A program made the translations under genes and the position numbers. 64,000 bases of DNA from JBBRHQ01 sp963725315. GTDB lineage: Bacteria > Actinomycetota > Thermoleophilia > Solirubrobacterales > 70-9. Shown one piece after another: positions 49,951 through 58,381 of the stretch (positions within the stretch are counted from its first letter, which is position 1; every line of letters starts with the position of its first letter). The stretch is taken from positions 310,001-374,000 of the forward strand of contig CAVRYA010000004.1 in NCBI GenBank assembly GCA_963725315.1, written 5' to 3'. The notes beneath the pieces were generated by a model that was not told where the DNA came from, searched no databases, and was given only the letters and a program-made list of their open reading frames with translations.

Positions 49951-52900
49951 TTGGCGTTCATAGGCGCTACCCGCAAGCTCTCACTGGTGGCGGTCGGCAT
50001 TGGGGCGGTTGCGCTGATGACCGGTTGCTCCGGTCGGACTACAGGAGCCACCAACATCACCACCAACTCGGCGCAGCTGACCTCCATCGGCTCCTGTGAT
50101 CAAGGGAACTGCTCCGCATACATCCGGTGGCGCGCCGTTGGCACCAGCAGTTGGATCAATGGTCCGACGATCACCAACATCGGGGCCGTAAGCGGAGCTT
50201 CCTGGTTGGAGACAGCGACTGGACTCACGCCGGGAACCCGGTACGAGTATCAGGCCTGCGGGAAGGAGGCCGCCTTTGGCGGGTTTGTCTGCCTTGGCCC
50301 TGATGGCCTCACGACCAGCACGGATCAGTTCTCAACCGTTCCGCCCCCTGACGTAACACCCCCATCCGTGACGCTGAACTCGCCGCACTCCGGCACCGTC
50401 ACGGCCAACCGACGTCCAACGCTCTCTGGCGCCGCCGGTGAGGCGGAGGGCGACGGGATTGTGGTGAGCGTGAAGATCTATACCGGCACTGACGCCTCGG
50501 GCACTCCCACCCTCTCGCTCGACGCGGATCGTACCGGCAACTCCTGGTCTGCGTCTCTGGACTCGGATCTCGAGCCCGGAACGTACACGGCCACTGCCGA
50601 GCAGTCAGACTCAGCCGGAAATCTAGGCCGAAGCGCGTCGGCGACCTTCACGGTTGACATCCAGGCTCCGGAGACGACGATCGACTCCGGGCCCCAGGGC
50701 CTGACCAATGACCCCACCCCGACCTTCGGCTTCTCTGCGAGCGAGGCGGGCTCGGCACTTCGAGTGCTCGCTCGACACCGGCGACCCCAGCTTCGGCCCC
50801 TGCTCGGGCCCCGGTGCCGCCCACACACCCACGGCAAACCTAAGCGACGGCCCCTATACCTTCCGGGTGCGGGCCACCGACGCCGCCCAGAACACCGACC
50901 CTACGCCGGCCACCCAGGCCTTTGAGGTCGAGACCGCCGCGCCCCCAGCCCCGACCCTGAGCGCCATCTCCCCCGCATCCCCGGCGAATGAGAACTCGCC
51001 CAAGGTCCAGGGCTCCGCCGCGGCCGGCTCGACCCTGCGCCTCTACACCAGCGCCGACTGCAGCGGCCCGGCGCTTGCGAGCGGCAGCGCCGCAGAACTG
51101 GAAGGGGAGGGGATCAGCGTCGCGGTCCCCGATGACTCCACCACGACAATCCACGCGACCGCCACCTCCGCGGCTGGGAACACCTCGGGCTGCTCGGGCT
51201 CGGTCACCTACACCGAGGACTCAAGCGCTCCGGAGACGACGATCGACTCCGGGCCCTCCGGATCCACCTCCAACCCGGCTCCGACCTTCAGCTTTCACTC
51301 CTCGGAGGCGGGCTCGGACTTCGAGTGCTCGCTCGACAGCGGCGACCCCAGCTTCGGCCCCTGCTCGGGCCCCGGCGCCGCCCACACACCCACGGCAAAC
51401 CTAAGCGACGGCCCCTATACCTTCCGGGTGCGGGCCACCGACGCCGCCCAGAACACCGACCCCACGCCGGCCACCCAGGCCTTTGAGGTCGAACCGCCGA
51501 CCCGCCCCGACCCTGAGCGCCATCTCTCCCGCATCCCCGGCGAATGAGAACTCGCCCAAGCTCCAGGGCTCCGCCGCGGCCGGCTCGACCCTGCGCCTCT
51601 ACCCCAGCGCCGACTGCAGCGGCCCGGCGCTTGCGAGCGGCAGCGCCGCCGAGCTGGAAGGGGAGGGGATCAGCGTCGCGGTCCCCGATGACTCCACCAC
51701 GACAATCCACGCGACCGCCACCTCCGCGGCTGGGAACACCTCGGGCTGCTCGGGCTCGGTCACCTACACCGAGGACTCAAGCGCTCCGGAGACGACGATC
51801 GACTCCGGGCCCTCAGGATCCACCTCCAACCCGACTCCGACCTTCAGCTTTCACTCCTCGGAGGCGGGCTCGGCATTCGAGTGCTCGCTCGACAGCGGCG
51901 TCCCCAGCTTCGGCCCCTGCTCGGGCCCCGGCGCCGCCCACACACCCACGGCAAACCTAAGCGACGGCCCCTACACCTTCCGGGTGCGGGCCACCGACGC
52001 CGCCCAGAACACCGACCCCACGCCGGCCACCCAGGCCTTTGAGGTCGAGACCGCCGCGCCCCCAGCCCCGACCCTGAGCGCCATCTCCCCCGCATCCCCG
52101 GCGAATGAGAACTCGCCCAAGCTCCAGGGCTCCGCCGCGGCCGGCTCGACCCTGCGCCTCTACACCAGCGCCGACTGCAGCGGCCCGGCGCTTGCGAGCG
52201 GCAGCGCCGCAGAGCTGGAAGGGGAGGGGATCAGCGTCGCGGTCCCCGATGACTCCACCACGACAATCCACGCGACCGCCACCTCCGCGGCTGGGAACAC
52301 CTCGGGCTGCTCGGCCTCCTCGGTCACCTACACGGAGGACTCAAGCGCTCCGGAGACGACGATCGACTCCGGGCCCCAGGGCCTGACCAATGACCCCACC
52401 CCGACCTTCGGCTTCTCTGCGAGCGAGGCGGACTCGGCCTTCGAGTGTCGCTTCGACTCCGGGGCGTTCGCGCCGTGCAGGGGCCCACAGAGCTACCGGG
52501 ACCGGATTCTCTCGCTCAACCCGGCCCTCTACTGGCCCCTGGATGACGCCGCTGCACCGATCAGGGACGTCAGCGGTAACGGCCACGACGGCAGCATCAC
52601 CGGTGATGTCAGCTTCCGTCAGGATGGACTGGCTGCAGACTCCGACGGCAAATCGGCCCTGATCAGCTCGGACGGCAACACCATCGTCTCGGGAATCACC
52701 GCGCCGGGGTACGGACCGTATGTCAAGGGCTCACAAAGGACCTTTGAGTGCTGGCTGAGGATGCCACAACGAGTGTTGTGGGTTTTCAGACGCTCTTCTC
52801 CGGACGTGGGGTGGCTCTTGTCAGCGGCACGGTCATCGGCGCAAGCAACGCGGCGCCGATCGAGATCACGACCTCCAGAGACCATCACCTGAGGACGGGG

Positions 52901-55110
52901 GATAAGGTCAGCATTGCCGGAGTCGGCGGTAACCCCGCCGCCAACGGCGGCTGGCTAGATCACTGTTACCTCAGCCAGGACATTCACACTGAACGGCTCG
53001 ACCGGAAGCGGTAATTTCACCTCTCGCGGGACCTGGAAGCTGAGCTCGACAGCCTCCCCATCCAACTCAGGAATGGCTCGGAGGCGGTAATGGAGTCGCC
53101 TTCCTGCGCTTCTACCCCAGGGTCAGCACCTATCCAGTCGGATGGGTCGACAGCCCCTCACCCCCGGGTCACTTCGGACCCTCGGAGGGCGGAGGGCTCG
53201 GGCTCGGTGAGCTCGTCCACTACGCGATGACGTTTGACGACGCAACCGGCGTCGGCGAGGTCTTCATCAACGGCGTCAGCCAGGGCAGGTTCGGGCCGGA
53301 CGGGTTCTACTCGTACCGACTCGGCTACGAGGATCCCATGCGCGGCGCCCCGGGCGATTTTCGTGATTGGGTATCGGGGCAGCGGCACAGCCGGCGAGAC
53401 GATGACCGGATGGATCGATGAGGTCGCGGTCTATGACCGGGTCCTGACGCCAGCCGGAGATTGCCGGAAATGCTGCAGCTGGCGGGATCGACGTTCCCGA
53501 AGCCGTCGCCCCACCCGAAGCAAGCCACTCGCCGATCTCTGCGCTCTCAGACGGTCCCCACACGCTTGAGGTTCGAGCCAGCGATCAGGTCCGCAACACG
53601 GAGCCGACCCCGGCCTCGCGCGCCTTCACCGTGGACTCGACGGCGCCGCGCGGTGACCCTTTCCCAGCCAACTGCGAGCCTCGCGACGGCGAACACCCGC
53701 CCGGCGCTCTCAGGCGGCGCCGGCGGCGCCGGCGGCGACAGTGGGACGGTGAGGGTGGGGATCTATGCCGGAACCAATGCGTCGGGCGTGCTCACCGAGG
53801 CGATCGACGCGTCTCGAGTCGGCAGCTCTTGGTCGGCTGCGCCGGCCTCCGATCTCGACCCCGGGACCTACACTGCAGCCGCCGAGCAGTCGGATGCAGC
53901 CGGCAACCGGGGCCAAAGCCAGCCCGTGACCTTCACCGTGGACACGGCCCCGCCCGCTCCCCCCAGCCTGACCTCGACCAGCCCCGCATCGCCTGCCAAC
54001 AACAACTCGCCGAAGATCATCGGCTCCGCTGAGGCCGGCTCGACACGTGAAGCTCTTCACCAACGCCACCTGCACCGGGACCCCGACCGCGACCGGCACC
54101 GCCGCCCAGCTCGCCTCGCCCGGGATCAGCGCCTCGGTCCCCGACAACAGCTCGACGACCTTCCGGGCCACCGCGACCGACGCCGCCGGCAACGCCTCCG
54201 CCTGTTCGACGACCTCGCGCATCTACACGGAGGACTCGACCGCCCCCGCTCCCCCCAGCCTGACCTCGACCAGCCCCGCATCGCCTGCCAACAACAACTC
54301 GCCGAAGATCATCGGCTCCGCTGAGGCCGGCTCGACGGTGAAGCTCTTCACCAACGCCACCTGCACCGGTACCCCGACCGCGACCGGCACCGCCGCCCAA
54401 CTCGCCTCGCCCGGGATCAGCGCCTCGGTCCCCGACAACAGCTCGACGACCTTCCGGGCCACCGCGACCGACGCCGCCGGCAACGTCTCCGCCTGCTCGA
54501 CGACCTCGCGCATCTACACGGAGGACTCGACCGCCCCCGCTCCCCCCAGCCTGACCTCGACCAGCCCCGCATCGCCTGCCAACAACAACTCGCCGAAGAT
54601 CATCGGCTCCGCTGAGGCCGGCTCGACGGTGAAGCTCTTCACCAACGCCACCTGCACCGGTACCCCGACCGCGACCGGCACCGCCGCCCAGCTCGCCTCG
54701 CCCGGGATCAGCGCCTCGGTCCCCGACAACAGCTCGACGACCTTCCGGGCCACCGCGACCGACGCCGCCGGCAACGTCTCCGCCTGCTCGACGACCTCGC
54801 GCATCTACACGGAGGACTCGACCGCCCCCGCTCCCCCAGCCTGACCTCGACCAGCCCCGCATCGCCTGCCAACAACAACTCGCCGAAGATCATCGGCTCC
54901 GCTGAGGCCGGCTCGACGGTGAAGCTCTTCACCAACGCCACCTGCACCGGTACCCCGACCGCGACCGGCACCGCCGCCCAACTCGCCTCGCCCGGGATCA
55001 GCGCCTCGGTCCCCGACAACAGCTCGACGACCTTCCGGGCCACCGCGACCGACGCCGCCGGCAACGTCTCCGCCTGCTCGACGACCTCGCGCATCTACAC
55101 GGAAAACTAG
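49951..55110 (+). CDS. Giant Ig-like/LamG repeat lipoprotein, reading frame broken by several indels
   Basis: About 1,720 residues if read as one gene. The TTG start gives a lipobox signal peptide (LVAVGIGAVALMTGC). Then come a fibronectin-like segment, bacterial Ig-like domains (VTLNSPHSGTVTANRRPTLS), three 187-residue double Ig-like repeats, a concanavalin/LamG segment (NPALYWPLDDAAAPIRDVSG, VHYAMTFDDATGVGEVFING) with a GDKVSIAGVGG insert, another Ig-like domain, and four 97-residue repeats ending at a TAG. Breaks occur near 50757, 51493, 52755, between 52960 and 53640, at 54048 and 54836. It could be two genes. It is likely an adhesin or matrix protein. It sits inside the spc/alpha cluster. 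Confidence 0.7.
50671..52455 (+). repeat. Tandem repeat array A: three ~561-bp units plus a partial fourth
   Basis: Units begin with GAGACGACGATCGACTCCGG at 50671, 51233, 51789 and 52353 (spacing 562, 556 and 564). Each encodes two Ig-like subdomains (FECSLDSGDPSFGPCSGPGA, then ENSPKVQGSAAAGSTLRLYT). The copies are nearly identical, so recent duplication or conversion is likely, and copy number may be miscounted in assembly. Confidence 0.9.
53946..55110 (+). repeat. Tandem repeat array B: four ~291-bp units
   Basis: The motif CCAGCCTGACCTCGACC recurs at 53963, 54255, 54546 and 54836 (spacing 292, 291, 290). Each unit encodes 97 residues with ANNNSPKIIGSAEAGST, KLFTNATCTGTPTATGTAA and FRATATDAAGN. 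The one-base differences in spacing in the first and last units are exactly the places where the frame breaks. Confidence 0.92.
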
Positions 55111-55210
55111 CCTGACCTGCCAACGCGGCACCATCGTCCCAAGTTGCCGGTCACGACGCCGACGCCTTCGGTCCTGCCTGCCGCCCCGCTGTCTTCGGCA
55201 AAACCGGAGC

Positions 55211-55238
55211 TTTGACCGCAGCCGTGTCCTGCTATCCT
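55211..55238 (+). promoter_or_regulatory. Promoter for the alpha operon (rpmJ onward)
   Basis: TTTGAC (55211-55216), a 16-base spacer and TATCCT (55233-55238); read as TTGACC the spacer is 15. A small hairpin GGCC-CAAG-GGCC (about 55247-55258) follows. This separates the alpha operon from map and the repeat-protein gene. No gene is seen in 55111-55328. Confidence 0.65.
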
Positions 55239-55328
55239 TCCCGGTCGGCCCAAGGGCCGGTTTGAGTGTGCCTGCGGCTCAACTCCTGGAGCCGCCAGGC
55301 TTCCTATTTCGATACGAATCCGAGGGCG

Positions 55329-55442
55329 ATGAAAGTCCGAGCGTCCGTAAAACCGATGTGCGAGAAGTGCAAGGTAATCCGCCGCGGCGGCGCGGTCCTG
55401 GTGATCTGCCAGAACCCGCGCCACAAGCAGAGGCAGGGCTAG
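55329..55442 (+). CDS. rpmJ: 50S ribosomal protein L36, zinc-binding
   Basis: 37 residues: MKVRASVKPMCEKCKVIRRG, ending NPRHKQRQG. The zinc site is CEKC, a later Cys in VICQ, and His. It is placed just before rpsM as in most bacteria. infA, which normally lies between map and rpmJ, is absent from the window. Confidence 0.96.
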   Translation: MKVRASVKPMCEKCKVIRRGGAVLVICQNPRHKQRQG

Positions 55443-55449
55443 TCATCTG

Positions 55450-55833
55450 ATGGCTCGGATCGCCGGCGTCAACATCCCGGTCAACAAGAGGGTGGAGATC
55501 GGCCTCACCTACGTCTTCGGAATCGGCCGCTCGGCCGCGAACGAGATCCTCGCCGAGACCAAGATCGATCCCGACACCTCGGTCAAGGACCTGACCGAGG
55601 ACGAGGTGATGAAGCTGCGCGGGGCGGTCGAGTCGCGCGAGGTCGAGGGTGACCTGCGCCGCGACCGCTCCCAGAACGTCAAGCGGCTGATGGAGATCGG
55701 CTCCTACCGCGGCCTGCGCCACCGGCGCGGCCTCCCGGTGCGGGGCCAGCGGACCAAGACCAACGCGCGCGGCCGCAAGGGCCCGCGCCGGATGAGCGTC
55801 GCCGGCAAGCGCAGGGCGCCGGGCCCCAAGTAG
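55450..55833 (+). CDS. rpsM: 30S ribosomal protein S13
   Basis: 127 residues. ARIAGVNIPVNKRVEIGLTY and RGLRHRRGLPVRGQRTKTNA are diagnostic. It forms intersubunit bridges and contacts the P-site tRNA. Confidence 0.98.
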   Translation: MARIAGVNIPVNKRVEIGLTYVFGIGRSAANEILAETKIDPDTSVKDLTEDEVMKLRGAVESREVEGDLRRDRSQNVKRLMEIGSYRGLRHRRGLPVRGQRTKTNARGRKGPRRMSVAGKRRAPGPK

Positions 55834-55837
55834 CGAG

Positions 55838-56236
55838 ATGGCAGCCAAGAAACCGCAGAAGGGCCGCTCTCGGCGCCGCGTCAAGAAGAACATCACCTAC
55901 GGGCAGGCACACATCAAGACCTCCTTCAACAACACCATCGTCACCCTGACCGACACCGAGGGCAACGTGATCGCCTGGGAGTCGGCCGGCAGCGCCGGCT
56001 TCAAGGGTTCGCGCAAGTCCACCCCGTTCGCCGCCCAGGTGACCGCCGACTCGGCCGCGAAGAAGGGCATGGAGCACGGCCTCGAGAGGGTCGAGGTGTT
56101 CGCCAAGGGCGCCGGCTCGGGCCGCGAGACCGCGATCCGCTCGCTGCAGGCGGCCGGCCTCGAGGTGAGCACGGTCAAGGACGTCTCCCCGCAGGCACAC
56201 AACGGCTGCCGCCCGAAGAAGCGGCGCAGGGTGTGA
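55838..56236 (+). CDS. rpsK: 30S ribosomal protein S11
   Basis: 132 residues. AHIKTSFNNTIVTLTDTEGN and the C-terminal DVSPQAHNGCRPKKRRRV are conserved. It forms the platform near the E site. The structured element copy 2 follows. Confidence 0.98.
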   Translation: MAAKKPQKGRSRRRVKKNITYGQAHIKTSFNNTIVTLTDTEGNVIAWESAGSAGFKGSRKSTPFAAQVTADSAAKKGMEHGLERVEVFAKGAGSGRETAIRSLQAAGLEVSTVKDVSPQAHNGCRPKKRRRV

Positions 56237-56237
56237 A

Positions 56238-56295
56238 GGTGCGCGGAGCGAGCGTCCATATCTGGTTCCGCGCGAGCAGAGCGCACCGGAACAGG
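56238..56295 (+). promoter_or_regulatory. Structured intergenic element, copy 2 (before rpsD)
   Basis: GGTGCGC (56238-56244) pairs with GCGCACC (56281-56287) around 36 bases that match copy 1 at 32 positions, including GGAGCGAGCGTC and TTCCGCGCGAGC. GGAACAGGGG follows. Every base of the 7-bp closing stem that differs from copy 1 is compensated on the other side. Confidence 0.7.
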
Positions 56296-56305
56296 GGCTT
56301 CTGAG

Positions 56306-56926
56306 ATGGCTCGCGACACTTCCCCACAGTGCAAGCAGTGCCGCCGGGAGGGCCAGAAGCTCTTCCTCAAGGGCGAGCGCTGCTTCACCGACAAGTGCGG
56401 GGTCGAGCGCCGTTCCTACCCGCCCGGCGAGCACGGCCGCGGTCGCATGCGCCAGTCGGAGTACCGGGTTCAGCTGCGCGAGAAGCAGAAGACGCGCCGC
56501 TACTACCAGATCCTCGAGAAGCAGTTCCGCCAGTACTACGACAAGGCCTCGCGCCAGGACGGGGTTACCGGCGAGAACCTGCTGCGGCTGCTCGAGTCCC
56601 GCTTCGACAACGTCCTCGTGCGGCTCGGCTTCGCCGCCTCCCGCCGCCAGGCGCGCCAGCTGATCCGCCACGGCCACTGGATGATCAACGGCCGCCGGGT
56701 CGACATCCCCTCCTACCAGGTGCGCCCGGAGGACATCATCTCGATCAAGCCGAGCTCGGCCGCCACCGACACGATTCGGCAGGCGACGGAGCTCGTCTCG
56801 ACCGTGCCCGCCTGGCTGCAGGCCGATCATGACGCTCTCACCGCGAAGGTCCTGCGCTACCCGGAGCGCTCCGAGATCAGCGCTCCGGTACAGGAGCAGC
56901 TCATCGTCGAGCTGTACTCCAAGTAG
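56306..56926 (+). CDS. rpsD: 30S ribosomal protein S4
   Basis: 206 residues. A zinc-binding N-terminus with four Cys (CKQC, then CFTDKC), and the S4 RNA-binding domain LDNVLVRLGFAASRRQARQL-type (FDNVLVRLGFAASRRQARQL). It nucleates 30S assembly; in enterobacteria it represses the alpha operon. Confidence 0.98.
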   Translation: MARDTSPQCKQCRREGQKLFLKGERCFTDKCGVERRSYPPGEHGRGRMRQSEYRVQLREKQKTRRYYQILEKQFRQYYDKASRQDGVTGENLLRLLESRFDNVLVRLGFAASRRQARQLIRHGHWMINGRRVDIPSYQVRPEDIISIKPSSAATDTIRQATELVSTVPAWLQADHDALTAKVLRYPERSEISAPVQEQLIVELYSK

Positions 56927-56966
56927 TCGGGTCCCTGCCTCTGAACACGAATACCCAAGGAACCCC

Positions 56967-57941
56967 ATGCCCACTGACTTCCAGGTCCCCAGAATCAGCG
57001 CCGAATCAGGCGACGACACCCGCGGCACCTTCACCGTCGAGCCCCTCGACAAGGGCTTCGGCTACACCTTCGGCAACAGCCTCAGGCGGGTGCTGCTCTC
57101 CTCGCTCGGCGGCGCCGCGATCACCAGCGTCCGCATCGAGGGCGTCGCGCACGAGTTCTCGACCGTGCCCGGCGTCAAGGAGGACGTCACCGACATCATC
57201 CTCAACCTCAAGGAGATCGTCGTTCGCATGCACACCGACGCCGACGAGATCGAGGCGCCACTCGTCGCGACCGGCCCGGGCGAGGTCAAGGCCAAGGACA
57301 TCGACCTCCCCTCCGGGGTCGAGATCCTCAATCCCGAGGCCCCGATCGCGACCCTGGAGAAGAAGACCAAGCTGGAGATCTACCTGACGATCGGCCGCGG
57401 CCGCGGCTACTCGCCGGCGGAGGAGAACAAGACCGAGGAGCAGCCGATCGGCGTGATCCCGATCGACTCGATCTTCTCGCCGATCCGCCGCGCCTCCTAC
57501 GCGGTCGACTCGGCGCGGGTCGGGCAGCGCACCGACTTCGACAAGCTCACGCTCGAGCTCGAGACCGACGGCTCGATCGAGCCGTCGGCGGCGCTGCGCG
57601 AGGCCTCGGAGATCCTCATCAAGAGCCTGGCGATCTTCACCGACGCCGACCGGGTCGAGGAGCTGACCGCCCGCGAGGCGGTCTCGGCCCTGACCGCCGA
57701 CCCGCTCGCCGACAACGGTGCCGCCGCCGGCGGTGATGGGCTCGACGAGATCCTGATCGAGGAGCTGGAGCTCGGCGTCCGCTCCTACAACTGCCTCAAG
57801 CGCGCCGGGATCCAGACGGTCGGCGACCTGGTCCGCAAGTCCGAGTCGGAGCTGAACGCGATCCCGAACTTCGGCTCGAAGTCGATCGAGGAAGTGATCG
57901 AGACCCTGCACTCGCGCAACCTCGACCTGCGCCAGGACTGA
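56967..57941 (+). CDS. rpoA: DNA-directed RNA polymerase subunit alpha
   Basis: 324 residues. The ATG at 56967 gives MPTDFQVPRISAESGDDTRG. The N-terminal dimerisation domain contains GFGYTFGNSLRRVLLSSLGG, and the C-terminal domain GVRSYNCLKRAGIQTVGDLV is the DNA/activator-binding module. An in-frame upstream extension is not conserved. rplQ follows after 31 bases. Confidence 0.98.
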   Translation: MPTDFQVPRISAESGDDTRGTFTVEPLDKGFGYTFGNSLRRVLLSSLGGAAITSVRIEGVAHEFSTVPGVKEDVTDIILNLKEIVVRMHTDADEIEAPLVATGPGEVKAKDIDLPSGVEILNPEAPIATLEKKTKLEIYLTIGRGRGYSPAEENKTEEQPIGVIPIDSIFSPIRRASYAVDSARVGQRTDFDKLTLELETDGSIEPSAALREASEILIKSLAIFTDADRVEELTAREAVSALTADPLADNGAAAGGDGLDEILIEELELGVRSYNCLKRAGIQTVGDLVRKSESELNAIPNFGSKSIEEVIETLHSRNLDLRQD

Positions 57942-57972
57942 GCCTGCGGGCGGCGGCAGCGGAGAGGAAGCC

Positions 57973-58326
57973 ATGCGTCACGCTCGCAAGCGCAACAAGC
58001 TGAGCCGCCCGGCCGCCCACCGCAAGGCGCTGATGGCGAACCTCTCCAAGCAGCTGATCGAGCACGAGCGGATCAAGACGACGCAGGCCAAGGCGAAGGC
58101 GGTCAAGCCCGAGGTCGAGCAACTGATCACGCTTGCCAAGCGGGGTGACCTCCACGCCCGCCGCCAGGCCCTGGCGACGCTCCACAACGACAAGTTCGCC
58201 GTGCACAAGCTGTTCGAGGAAGTCGCCCCCCGCTACGCCGAGCGCCCCGGCGGCTACACCCGGATCGTCAAGCTGGGCCCGCGCCGCTCGGACTCGACCG
58301 AGATGGTCTACCTCGAACTGGTCTGA
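57973..58326 (+). CDS. rplQ: 50S ribosomal protein L17
   Basis: 117 residues. RHARKRNKLSRPAAHRKALM and the C-terminal GGYTRIVKLGPRRSDSTEMV are typical. It is the last gene of the alpha operon; no strong terminator is visible in the 55 bases that follow. Confidence 0.97.
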   Translation: MRHARKRNKLSRPAAHRKALMANLSKQLIEHERIKTTQAKAKAVKPEVEQLITLAKRGDLHARRQALATLHNDKFAVHKLFEEVAPRYAERPGGYTRIVKLGPRRSDSTEMVYLELV

Positions 58327-58369
58327 GCGTCTTTCTGGGACTGGCCTGAGCCCGTGCTCGGACCGCAGG

Positions 58370-58375
58370 TATCAT
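58370..58375 (+). promoter_or_regulatory. -10 box TATCAT before a secreted-protein gene
   Basis: TATCAT ends six bases before the ATG at 58382, which has no separate Shine-Dalgarno in front of it. It is another case of the leaderless pattern. Confidence 0.45.
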
Positions 58376-58381
58376 GGCCGC

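Noticed and set aside
53946..55110. Regular repeat array considered as CRISPR
   Set aside because: Units are 291 bp of coding sequence without short repeats and unique spacers, and no cas genes are present.
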